Assembly: GCF_023051145.1 (NCBI RefSeq)
Contig: NZ_JALKFS010000005.1
Span: 434,001 to 498,000 of the forward strand
Origin: Williamsia sp. DF01-3
GTDB taxonomy: Bacteria; Actinomycetota; Actinomycetes; Mycobacteriales; Mycobacteriaceae
Reading direction: 5' to 3'
DNA length: 64,000 nucleotides
The position numbers and the translations under genes were made by a program. A model generated the notes under the pieces. That model saw nothing but the letters and a program-made list of their open reading frames with translations. It was not told the origin of the DNA and searched no databases. Shown in pieces: positions 9,245 through 17,323 of this stretch. Within the stretch, counting starts at the first letter, position 1. Each line of letters starts with the position of its first letter.

Positions 9245-9553
9245 CGACAGCGTAGCAACCGCTGACTCATTGTCGTCGGGGCATTAATGAAACTGTTCGT
9301 CCGCCGTGGACACTCGTCTAATAATTGACCCGCAGGACACGCACAGTCCAAAGCTTCGTTTACGCGAATTGGCTGGAGTGAATGGTGGGCCCATTGATGT
9401 CACGATCAATCGGTCCCGATAGAAACATCGCTCGGGACGGACGTGTTTAATGTCGTGGATGAATCTGCTTCTCCATTGCCGCCGACGTATGCGGTCCGAT
9501 ACGAGACCGCTGGGGTGTCGCCGGTGAGCAGGTCACGGCGGCGTACGGAGGCG
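9245..9553. other. Non-coding stretch
   Basis: About 310 bp in which I see no gene. The first 180 bp are relatively AT-rich (for example GGGGCATTAATGAAAC, then TCTAATAATTGACC), like the rest of this patch. No repeat or hairpin stands out. Confidence 0.45.
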
Positions 9554-10618
9554 TCAATCTCCATGCCGCTCTGCGCGTCGGGTGATGCGAACAGTGGCCG
9601 CCGGCGGTTCGGTGCCCTTGACTCGTTGGCAGACGAGATCCAGCGTGTGCCAGCGCGCGTCGTCGCCCCACAGCCGAAGCGTTACCGAGAGTTCAGCCTC
9701 GCGTTCGAGTATTTCCGCCCAACGGTGCGGGAGTCCGTGATCGTCGGGATGAACACGGGCGCGCCCGGTATCTGGGTCCACATAGATGCCATCGAGCACC
9801 TTCTGGCCCTGCCAGCGGGCCACCATGATGGGGAAGCGGTCACCATGCGTTTGTGACCGATCCAGCTTCCAGTAGACGATCGCGGTCCACCCGGCCATTT
9901 CTTGTGCCAGAAGGTTGTTGGCAGCGTGGAGGGGATTTTCGCGAGGCGGGTCGAACGGGGTCACGTCCCAGGTCACCCCGCGCCAGAAGCACCCGGTATC
10001 TGTCTTGACCACCTCGGTGGCCGCCCGTAGCGACCTGGGGTCTGAACTGCCGTTGGGGCCATCTGATGGGCGATCGATCCGGACGGTCATCGGGTAACGG
10101 GTGCCGTCTGCGCGACTCGCAAGCACTTCGGCAGCCGCCACCATGTCCGCTTCGGAGAAAGTGTCGACCGTGTTGTGCAGTGGATACGGCTTCCCGATCG
10201 CCCAATCGCGCCCATAGATATCGGGTATGCCAGGGCCGTAGATCACGGTCAGGCTCTCCAGGTCCCATTCCCAAGCGCCGGTGCTGACATGCGGATACAC
10301 CGGTTCGGCTGCACCGCCGACCCATACCCAGACCGCGTGAACGTTCCCCGAACCAGAGGTCACCGGCTCGGCGTACGCGTGCAGTCGGTCCCCTCGAAGG
10401 AATAGCTCCCTGCGAACAGGAGCCTGCGACGCCACCGCGACCTCGACGGCCGGCTTGACGAGTTTCGAGATGACGGGCAGCGGAAGGTCGACTCGCTTGA
10501 GCTGCTGGAACCCATCGGCACCGGGGGGCACCGCAGGATTGTCGCCCTTGGCCACCACGCCCGCGATGGAACCGCGAAAGGTCGCGATCAGCAACCACGT
10601 GCCGGGTGAAACAGTCAT
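9554..10618 (-). CDS. Rv3651-like (DUF5593) PAS/GAF-like sensory protein
   Basis: 354 residues from the ATG at 10618, with GGGGGG just upstream. From memory it follows the pattern of mycobacterial Rv3651. The N-terminus is WLLIATF; then comes VHAVWVWVGG (about residue 100) leading into WEWDLESL; RGVTWDVTPF follows near 240; the C-terminal PAS-like part has RVHPDDHGLPHRW and LRLWGDDARWHTL. Rv3651 is described as a three-domain protein with PAS-like folds and no known enzyme activity. It is divergent from a triple-PAS diguanylate cyclase, suggesting a shared signalling role. The family call rests on recalled motif order only. Confidence 0.65.
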   Translation of the reverse strand: MTVSPGTWLLIATFRGSIAGVVAKGDNPAVPPGADGFQQLKRVDLPLPVISKLVKPAVEVAVASQAPVRRELFLRGDRLHAYAEPVTSGSGNVHAVWVWVGGAAEPVYPHVSTGAWEWDLESLTVIYGPGIPDIYGRDWAIGKPYPLHNTVDTFSEADMVAAAEVLASRADGTRYPMTVRIDRPSDGPNGSSDPRSLRAATEVVKTDTGCFWRGVTWDVTPFDPPRENPLHAANNLLAQEMAGWTAIVYWKLDRSQTHGDRFPIMVARWQGQKVLDGIYVDPDTGRARVHPDDHGLPHRWAEILEREAELSVTLRLWGDDARWHTLDLVCQRVKGTEPPAATVRITRRAERHGD

Positions 10619-10974
10619 CTGCCCCCCATGTCGCCGCCTCCCGCGGGTGACATCTCGATCCCTACGGAAACCCCCATCATTCCAAGCCCCATTGTGCGGT
10701 GTGCGCCGACGTCTCAACAATCGCGTGCCGGCCTACGGGGCAGCAGCCGGGCATCGCACGATTTCAGTTCTGGACGCGTGGCTATTTACTTGCAAAGACG
10801 GCCGACCGGAAATGTTTCGACGGACCTGCAATTCCACTGAATATCACCCGGGTCTTTCTGATCGGTCTCCACACGGCGACAACTCCAAAACAACCTCATC
10901 CAGGTTGGTGGATTCTCACAGCACGGTCTCAGGGGTCGCATGCTGTACTTGATCGAGAGGGGGACAGCCGTGCG
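10619..10974. other. Divergent intergenic region between Rv3651-like and GGDEF genes
   Basis: 356 bp that must hold both promoters. I see no convincing small gene; a frame running through it into the GGDEF gene from 10699 lacks family sequence before residue 93. No clear operator found. Confidence 0.5.
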
Positions 10975-12678
10975 ATGAGCGACAACAACAGAGACGTGAT
11001 CAGCGGAAAGGCCATCGGGGCCGTTGAGGACGCGTCCGAGCAGCGTGCGTTGCGGGAGCACGAGCACTATCAAACTCTCGTCGAGCACAACCCCCATCCG
11101 ATTGCCGTCCACTCCGGCGGCGTCATCGTCTATGTCAACCGCGCGGCGATCGTGGAGATCGGCGCCACTTCGCTTGACGACTTGGTCGGCCGGCCGATCA
11201 CCGACTTCATGCATCCTGACTCGATCCGCGAGATCACCACGAAGTTGGTCTCGCTCACGACGGACGGCGACTTCACCGACGCAGTCGAGGTCCGGATGGT
11301 CCGATTCGACGGCTCGGTCATCGACATGGAGATCGTGTCTGTCCGCACCAAGTGGCGAGGTGCGCTTGCCTACCAGGTCATCTTCCGGGACCTGACGGCG
11401 ACCAAGGCCGCGGAGCAGGCGATCCGTCATCAGGTCGCGCTGGTGGCCACCGTCAGCGACGCCATCATCGCCACCGATTCCGCCGGAACAGTGGTCAGCT
11501 GGAATCCTGCCGCACAGTCCATCTACGGCTCCACCGCGGTCGAGGCGATCGGCTGTCCGGTTGCCGAGGTACTGGGGGCGCCGATGAACCTCCGTCGCCG
11601 TGTCGGCAAACCCGCCGAAAGCGTTGTGCACTATGCAAAAGATGGCACTCCCAGGATGATGCGTCTGGCTGTCTCCGAGATGGACGGCGGATATGTGGTG
11701 GTCTGTTCGGACAACACCGCACAGATCGAAGCCGAGACCAAGTTCACCTCGGTCGTCAATTCACTCCAAGAGGGCGTGCTGCTCATCTCTCAAGACGGAC
11801 TGATCGAATCCGCCAACCCCGCTGCTCGGCGAATGTTCGAGAGCGAACAGCGCAGGGCCGCAGGCTCCACCGCGGAGCGCATCACCATCGTGGACCTGAA
11901 TGGCATACCCATTCCGCCGCAGAACTGGCCGTCGCAGATCGTGACTGCCACGCACAAGCCGGTCATCGATGCGATAGTCGGTTTCGACCGCCTCGATGGC
12001 AGCAGAGTGTGGCTGTCGTGCAATGGTTTTGTCCTGAGCCCCAACGACCCCGACCACTCGTCGGTGGTGATCTCGTTCACCGACGTCACCGAGAGTCGGG
12101 CGCGTGCAGCACGACTCGAGTACGCCGCCGACCACGACATGATGACCGATCTGCCCAACCGTTCCTATGTGCTGCGTCGCCTCACCACAATGTTGGAGAA
12201 CCGTGCCGCACAACATGATTCGGGCAGCATCGACGTGGTGATGTACATCGACCTCGACAAACTGAAGCACGTCAACGACTCTCACGGACATCGCGCCGGC
12301 GACCGCGCCCTCATAGCGGTGAGCCGGAGGCTGCGTGCGGCGTTGCCCGCACCGCATTTCGTGGGGCGTGTCGGCGGCGACGAGTTCGTAGCTGTGCTGA
12401 TCGGGGCCGACGAAGAGGACATGGAAGACATCTCCGACGACATCCACCTGCTGCTCCTCGATCCGATCGAGATCAACGGGGAGGAGTTCCGGATGCGCAC
12501 GAGTGTAGGCATCGTCCGGATTCGCGACGGAGAGAAGCGCACCGCCCAGGACATCATCAGCGATGCAGACACGGCCATGTACCAGGCCAAACTCCGCGGT
12601 GGCGGCCATACGGTGGAGCACGACAAGGCACACCCGAGTCGGGAATTCACCCCGGCGGCAATCAAATTGGTGCGCTGA
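10975..12678 (+). CDS. Triple-PAS diguanylate cyclase (GGDEF)
   Basis: 567 residues from the ATG at 10975, preceded by a GAGAGGGGG tract. Three PAS-like units lie at about 30-145 (HNPHPIAVHSGGVIVYVNRAA), 150-255 (VSDAIIATDSAGTVVSWNPAA) and 260-385 (LQEGVLLISQDGLIESANPAA). A GGDEF domain spans 395-555. The catalytic signature FVGRVGGDEFVAV is intact, and IDLDKLKHVNDSHGH supplies the metal/GTP site, so it should make c-di-GMP. The inhibitory RxxD motif is absent: the four residues at that position are PAPH. No EAL domain and no membrane helices, so it is a cytosolic sensor. Ligand unknown. Confidence 0.9.
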   Translation: MSDNNRDVISGKAIGAVEDASEQRALREHEHYQTLVEHNPHPIAVHSGGVIVYVNRAAIVEIGATSLDDLVGRPITDFMHPDSIREITTKLVSLTTDGDFTDAVEVRMVRFDGSVIDMEIVSVRTKWRGALAYQVIFRDLTATKAAEQAIRHQVALVATVSDAIIATDSAGTVVSWNPAAQSIYGSTAVEAIGCPVAEVLGAPMNLRRRVGKPAESVVHYAKDGTPRMMRLAVSEMDGGYVVVCSDNTAQIEAETKFTSVVNSLQEGVLLISQDGLIESANPAARRMFESEQRRAAGSTAERITIVDLNGIPIPPQNWPSQIVTATHKPVIDAIVGFDRLDGSRVWLSCNGFVLSPNDPDHSSVVISFTDVTESRARAARLEYAADHDMMTDLPNRSYVLRRLTTMLENRAAQHDSGSIDVVMYIDLDKLKHVNDSHGHRAGDRALIAVSRRLRAALPAPHFVGRVGGDEFVAVLIGADEEDMEDISDDIHLLLLDPIEINGEEFRMRTSVGIVRIRDGEKRTAQDIISDADTAMYQAKLRGGGHTVEHDKAHPSREFTPAAIKLVR

Positions 12679-12706
12679 GCTCGGTCAGGATCGGGCTTCG
12701 CGGGCG

Positions 12707-13783
12707 TCAGGCGTGGGCGTACAGCCCGCGACCGGTCACCAGCGGCAGATCAAGCGTGGTGTGGATGCCCGGCGCCGCTGCGATGACCTCAGGGATCGCG
12801 TTGACGATGCGGCCTGCCGCGGCGACGATCGCGGCATGATTGTGGTCGCCCTTCTCGCTGGTGGGGCAGATGTCGACCGTGTAGCTGGGTTCGCCGGTGA
12901 TCTCCACGCGGTACGAACCCCCTTCCTGGGCCGGGCGGGCCCAATCGGGCCGAAGGTCGTCGCGTAGTCGGGTGACGTGTTCGACCACGATCGCCGAGTG
13001 GCCGTTGACCTTCCCATGGATCTCGAAACGCATGGCCGCGACAGTGCCCTTCTCGATTCGTCCGACAGCGACGTCGAACGAATCCGGCGCGGGTTCGAGC
13101 TCGAAGCTCTCGGTGATCTCGTCCACCTCGATGCCGAGGCCGGCAGCGAGCTGACGGATCGTTGTGCCCCAGGTGAACCCGAGGATGCCGGGCTGGAAGA
13201 GGATGGGGAGTTCGTCGAGCGGTTTGCCGAAGCCCATCACGTCGAACATCACGATGGCGCCGTCATAGGTGGCGTAGTCGGCGATCTCCATGACGCGGAC
13301 CTGCTCAATGCGTTGGCACGTCCCGGCCAGCGCGAGCGGGATGAGGTCGTTGGCGAAACCGGGGTCGACTCCGGTGATGAAAATGCTGGCATCACCCTGC
13401 TTCGCCGACGCCTCGACCCTGGCAATGTTCTTGTCGGGTAACAGCTGCCATGGGTACTGCAGGATCACGGGAGACGACCCGACGACGTTGACGCCGGCTT
13501 CCAGGATCTTCTGGCAGTCCCGGAGTGCATCACCGGTCCGGGTGTCTCCCATCGCGCAGTAGACGACGCAGTCGGGTTCGGTCGCGAGCACCGCGTCGAT
13601 GTCGCCGACCGCGGTGATCCCGGTGACGACGTCCAGGCCCGCGAGTTCACCCGCGTCGCGGCCGATCTTGGACTCTGTGGAGACGCCGACAGCGGTCAGT
13701 TCGTAGTCCGCGCTGGTGATGAGTTGGGTCAAGGCCAAACTCCCCACGTTCCCGGTTCCGATGTGAGCGACGCGAATCGCCAT
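12707..13783 (-). CDS. Dihydrodipicolinate-reductase-like NAD(P)-dependent dehydrogenase
   Basis: 358 residues. The N-terminal Rossmann fold opens IRVAHIGTGNVGSLAL (GxGxxG). It belongs to the actinobacterial family annotated as dihydrodipicolinate reductase-like or NAD(P)H-dependent amine dehydrogenase-like. The C-terminal part has TGVDPGFANDLIPLALAG and HNHAAIVAAAGRIVNAIPEV, which are typical. This is not the housekeeping DapB (about 250 residues). Its usual setting is near lipid or steroid catabolic genes, and here a FabG3-like SDR follows upstream in the same direction 63 bp away. Real substrate unknown. Confidence 0.8.
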   Translation of the reverse strand: MAIRVAHIGTGNVGSLALTQLITSADYELTAVGVSTESKIGRDAGELAGLDVVTGITAVGDIDAVLATEPDCVVYCAMGDTRTGDALRDCQKILEAGVNVVGSSPVILQYPWQLLPDKNIARVEASAKQGDASIFITGVDPGFANDLIPLALAGTCQRIEQVRVMEIADYATYDGAIVMFDVMGFGKPLDELPILFQPGILGFTWGTTIRQLAAGLGIEVDEITESFELEPAPDSFDVAVGRIEKGTVAAMRFEIHGKVNGHSAIVVEHVTRLRDDLRPDWARPAQEGGSYRVEITGEPSYTVDICPTSEKGDHNHAAIVAAAGRIVNAIPEVIAAAPGIHTTLDLPLVTGRGLYAHA

Positions 13784-13846
13784 GGGTGTCTCCTCGTGAA
13801 ATGTTGTGCGAGTTGCGATCAGAGTTCGAGTGCTGCCAGGTGTGCC

Positions 13847-14587
13847 CTACATGGACTTGTGCGGCACGTCGGTGACCAACCCGCCGTCGACCACGAACTC
13901 GGTACCCGTCGCGTACGACGACTCGTCACTTGCCAGGAACAACACAAACGTGGAGACCTCGCTGGAGTTACCCGGGCGGCCAAGGGGGATCGTCACCAAA
14001 TCGTCAGGGAACTTTTCGGTCATGGGTGTGCGGATCAAACCCGGATGCAGTGAATTGACCCGGATGTTGTGGGGGGCGAGTTCGAGTGCCACCGACTTCG
14101 CGAGCCCGCGGACGGCCCATTTCGTGGCGACATACCCGTGGGCCCAGGGTGCTCCGCGAAGTCCTTCGATCGACGACACATTGATGATCGAACCGCCGCC
14201 GGCCGCGATCATCGGATCCGTCGAGGCTTGGATTCCGTAGAACGTGCCCGTGAGATTGACGTCGATGATCTTCTGCCACTTGTCGTGCTTGAACGCCTGA
14301 ATGGAACTGCCATTGGCGATGCCGGCGTTGTTCACCAGAACGTTGAGTTTGCCGAACTCACCGACGGCAATGCCCACAGCCTCTTGCCACTGATCCGCCT
14401 GGGCCACGTCGAGGTGCACATAGCGTGCGGCGTCACCGAGCTCGTCGGCAAGCGCTTTGCCCTCGTCGTCCAAGATGTCGCCGATCACGACCTTGGCGCC
14501 TTCGGCGACGAGTAACCGCGCATGCGATGCGCCCATTCCTCGCGCACCGCCGCTGATGATTGCCACTTTTCCGTCCACGCGTCCCAT
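13847..14587 (-). CDS. SDR-family oxidoreductase, 3-alpha(20-beta)-hydroxysteroid dehydrogenase-like
   Basis: 246 residues, classical short-chain dehydrogenase. Cofactor motif SGGARGMGASHARLL, then GDILDD (Asp after strand 2, favouring NAD), NNAG near residue 88, and catalytic Ser/Tyr/Lys in NVSSIEGLRG and HGYVATKWAVRG. The match to mycobacterial FabG3 (Rv2002, a hydroxysteroid dehydrogenase) is close over the whole length from memory, including ASDESSYATGTEFVVDGG. With the neighbouring dehydrogenase this suggests steroid or lipid ketone chemistry, but no other steroid genes are in view. Confidence 0.88.
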   Translation of the reverse strand: MGRVDGKVAIISGGARGMGASHARLLVAEGAKVVIGDILDDEGKALADELGDAARYVHLDVAQADQWQEAVGIAVGEFGKLNVLVNNAGIANGSSIQAFKHDKWQKIIDVNLTGTFYGIQASTDPMIAAGGGSIINVSSIEGLRGAPWAHGYVATKWAVRGLAKSVALELAPHNIRVNSLHPGLIRTPMTEKFPDDLVTIPLGRPGNSSEVSTFVLFLASDESSYATGTEFVVDGGLVTDVPHKSM

Positions 14588-14688
14588 GGGGCGTCACGGT
14601 ACCTGCAAATCCAGACATGTGTCCAGACCCGTGTCGCGCAATTGGTCCAACGCCCACGGACGCTGCAGTCTGGCAACTGGAGAGCGAG

Positions 14689-15056
14689 TCAGTCGGCCTC
14701 GCGCTCACGTCGACGGCGGTCGAGTTCACCCTGACGTCGTTGCTGTTCCGCGCGTTCGCGGCATCGACGCAAGAACTCCGCATCTGCCTCGGGGTCTTGC
14801 GGTTCGAATCGTCCCGGTACGTCGTATTCGGGGTAGCCGAGTGCGGAGGCGCGACCTGAACCGCTGACCCGGCCCGAGATGCCGGAGACCGGACGGCCCG
14901 CGAGGAACCACACAATAGAGCCGACCAACGGCAGGATGATCACCAGCAGAAGCCACGCCCAGCGGGGAGGCCCCGAATGCCGGCGGCGTCACTGCCGATG
15001 ATGTCGACCAGCGCGGCGATCATGACAACGAGCACGATCAGACTCAAATACGGCAC
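14689..15056 (-). pseudogene. PLDc_N-type membrane protein interrupted by a one-base frameshift
   Basis: Read from a GTG at 15056 (with GGGGG upstream), the frame gives VPYLSLIVLVVMIAALVDII and then GSDAAGIRGLP before hitting a stop. Shifting by one base at the G run 14964-14967 continues as RWAWLLLVIILPLVGSIVWF and then LAGRP, the second half of the phospholipase-D nuclease N-terminal (PLDc_N) two-helix domain. A charged tail EFLRRCRERAEQQRRQGE follows. Adding one base gives 122 residues. Either a real frameshift or a homopolymer read error. Function of the family is unknown; it is a small two-helix membrane protein. Confidence 0.75.
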
Positions 15057-15362
15057 GCGAACCCCCGGGATCGGCAATGAGCAAACTTTGCGACCCTCAT
15101 TGATATCTCGTGACGGCAGGTGTGCGCGTCCCCGGAACGAATGAGTCCGTGCGGTTCGTCGGGGGAGCCGAATACGCCGCTCGGCGGCGGAGTGTCACCC
15201 TCACATTCAGCTGGGTGCGATGCGCGTTGTACCGATTTAATTACTGACGCTACAAAAATCTATTGTGTTTTGATGCGCTCTTTGTTCCACGATAAATTCA
15301 TTCATCCCGGACTATCTTTTTCTCAGAAAGAATCCGAAATCGAGATCAATGGGGTGGGTTGG
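15057..15362. other. AT-rich intergenic stretch
   Basis: About 306 bp without a gene. The part from 15230 to 15350 is strikingly AT-rich for this genome, with runs such as GATTTAATTACTGACG and ACAAAAATCTATTGTG. It probably holds the promoter of the secreted protein that follows and is a natural candidate for Lsr2 binding. Confidence 0.5.
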
Positions 15363-15725
15363 ATGAGGAGCATCCTTGGTTCATTGGCGTGTGTAATGGC
15401 CTTGGCGGGAGGGTGGGCTGCCGCGGCGCCCGCTACTGCGGCACCGGGGTACACGGACGTGGCGCTGTCCTGGGGCACCGGTTTCGGCTGTCCTGTGAAC
15501 GTGACGAACACCGGGACCGCGGCGGCCGACAACGTCTTTGTCGTACCGACGACGCCGGCGCCAGTCGCTCCTCGGTGGGTGGGAACGATCGCGCCAGGTG
15601 AGACCAAGACGTTGAACTACGGCGATTGCTACTTCTATGACCTCTCGTGGCCGCAGCGAATCTTCGCAGCGACCACTTCATGGGACGTCAACTGGGACAA
15701 CAACAATTTCACATTGGTTGACTGA
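15363..15725 (+). CDS. Small secreted protein, unknown function
   Basis: 120 residues from the ATG at 15363; a GTG at 15354 is an alternative. Signal peptide residues 1-31 (MRSILGSLACVMALAGGWAA, then APATAAPG, with likely cleavage at TAA-P). The mature 90 residues look like an immunoglobulin-like beta sandwich: SWGTGFGCPVNVTNTGTAAA, then PGETKTLNYGDCYFYDLSWP. The two Cys could pair. This pattern (NVTNTGTAAADNV) suits a cell-wall or extracellular beta domain. It is preceded by an AT-rich segment unlike its neighbours. Family not identified. Confidence 0.7.
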   Translation: MRSILGSLACVMALAGGWAAAAPATAAPGYTDVALSWGTGFGCPVNVTNTGTAAADNVFVVPTTPAPVAPRWVGTIAPGETKTLNYGDCYFYDLSWPQRIFAATTSWDVNWDNNNFTLVD

Positions 15726-15730
15726 CGACC

Positions 15731-16411
15731 TCAGGGAGTGACGCCGCAGGCGGCCGCGACACGGGATGCCACGTCAGTGGTGACTGTTGCGGTGTCGGGC
15801 GCATCCGAGGGCACGTAGTGGTCGGAGGCGACGTCGTAGGCCGCTCCGGCGATCGAACCGTGATCGGCGTCGAGTTCGACGAGTTCGACCGGCCAGTCGC
15901 TGCGCTGAAGGGTGGCGGCGAAACCTTGACTGGAGCTGATCGGTACGACGTCGTCGGATCGGCCGTGCAGCAACGTGAACGGCGGTCGCTGACCGGTCGA
16001 CGTCAGTTCCTCGGGGAGCTTCTCACCGGTGAGCGGATTGGTCGCCGTGAAGGCTCCGGCGAGGCACACGGCGTGATGGATACGGACTCCGAGTGCGTCG
16101 GCGTCGATGGTGAGTCCGGCCGCTGCGAGGCCACCGAGTGACCACCCGACGATGACAAATCCGCTCGAAGATTCGGTCCGGTCCATTGCGACCTGCGCTG
16201 ATCGGAGCAGATCTGCTCGACCGCCATCGGCGGAGTGCGAATCCCAGTCCGGAGCAATCACGTTCACCCCGTGTGCGGCGATGCGTTCTGCGAGCGGGCG
16301 AACAGCTGCACGTGCATCGGTCTGCATCCCGTGCCAGAGCAACACGGTGGGATGTGCTGGGTCGCCGAAGAGGTCTGCCTGTCGTCCGGGTGCGTAATCG
16401 ATGGTCTCCAT
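15731..16411 (-). CDS. Alpha/beta hydrolase (dienelactone-hydrolase-like)
   Basis: 226 residues from the ATG at 16411. Nucleophile elbow GWSLGG with S91, an oxyanion-type LLWHGMQ near residue 27, acidic residue region LLHGRSDDVVPISS (Asp near 170) and a late His (DADHGSIAG). No signal peptide. This is a compact esterase/thioesterase-like fold with no lid, most like small dienelactone-hydrolase-type enzymes. Ends 5 bp from the convergent secreted-protein gene and is divergent from the DJ-1 gene. Substrate unknown. Confidence 0.8.
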   Translation of the reverse strand: METIDYAPGRQADLFGDPAHPTVLLWHGMQTDARAAVRPLAERIAAHGVNVIAPDWDSHSADGGRADLLRSAQVAMDRTESSSGFVIVGWSLGGLAAAGLTIDADALGVRIHHAVCLAGAFTATNPLTGEKLPEELTSTGQRPPFTLLHGRSDDVVPISSSQGFAATLQRSDWPVELVELDADHGSIAGAAYDVASDHYVPSDAPDTATVTTDVASRVAAACGVTP

Positions 16412-16561
16412 ACCCTGAGTTTGCCTGAGATCAAGCGATGGCGAGATTGGTCGAGAGCGATACGCACGAACCGATGGCCGGGATGAGTGAGGGCTCGTCC
16501 TGTCGACCCGGAACCGCGACGGACGGCATTGCCGATTTTTATCGATGAGAGAGGAGTTCAC

Positions 16562-17299
16562 ATGACACAGATTGCGCTGGTTGTGTACCCGGGTTTCACA
16601 GCGCTCGATGTCGTAGGGCCGTACGAGGTGTTTCGCATGTTGCCCGATGCAGACGTCCGCTTCGTCTGGCACGAGACTGGTCCCGTTGTGGCCGATTCGG
16701 GGGTGTTGATCCTTGGTGCAACCCACACACTGGACGAAACGCCGTCGCCCGATGTGGTCCTCGTTCCTGGGGGCAACGCCTCGGTGATGAATCAGGCCCG
16801 GGACGCGCAGTTACTGCAGTGGCTGAGATCCGTCCACACCTCGAGCACCTGGACCACCTCAGTGTGTGCCGGATCAGTGGTGCTCGCTGCTGCCGGCGTG
16901 CTCGACGGTCAGCGGGCAACGTCACATTGGCAGACCTTGAGTGCCCTGAAGTTGTTCGGTGTCACGCCGGTGGGGGACCAGCGAATCGTGCACGAGGGAA
17001 AGATCGCGACCAGCGCAGGGGTGTCGGCCGGTATCGACCTGGCCCTGTGGCTGGCTGCTCAGATCGCCGATGACAAGCGAGCCAGAGCGATCCAGCTGGC
17101 CATCGAGTACGACCCGCAACCACCCTTCAATTCGGGGCACCAGAGCAAAGCCGATATGGGAACCAAGGCGCTCGCGACAGCAATACTCGCCAAAGAGAGT
17201 CTCAACAAGGCTCAGATCTCCGCCGCGTCGAAACTGCTGTGGGAGCAGGTGATCTCCGCGGCGCGGGTCAAGATGAGCAGGCATCAGAACCGGCAGTGA
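16562..17299 (+). CDS. DJ-1/PfpI-family protein (isonitrile-hydratase-like)
   Basis: 245 residues from the ATG at 16562 behind GAGAGGAG. One DJ-1/PfpI domain: IALVVYPGFTALDVVGPYEV with the conserved Glu22, and the nucleophile elbow TSVCAGSVVLAAAG with Cys102. The layout matches the isonitrile hydratase/transcriptional-activator-like subgroup but without any AraC DNA-binding domain. A C-terminal helical extension (residues about 195-245) is present. Could act as a hydratase, glyoxalase-type enzyme or chaperone; sequence alone does not decide. Confidence 0.82.
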   Translation: MTQIALVVYPGFTALDVVGPYEVFRMLPDADVRFVWHETGPVVADSGVLILGATHTLDETPSPDVVLVPGGNASVMNQARDAQLLQWLRSVHTSSTWTTSVCAGSVVLAAAGVLDGQRATSHWQTLSALKLFGVTPVGDQRIVHEGKIATSAGVSAGIDLALWLAAQIADDKRARAIQLAIEYDPQPPFNSGHQSKADMGTKALATAILAKESLNKAQISAASKLLWEQVISAARVKMSRHQNRQ

Positions 17300-17323
17300 G
17301 AGATTCGACGGCGGTGCCTGATT

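Noticed and set aside
12707-13783. Housekeeping DapB
   Set aside because: Too long (358 residues against about 250) and lacks the DapB substrate motif; it belongs to a separate DapB-like dehydrogenase family.
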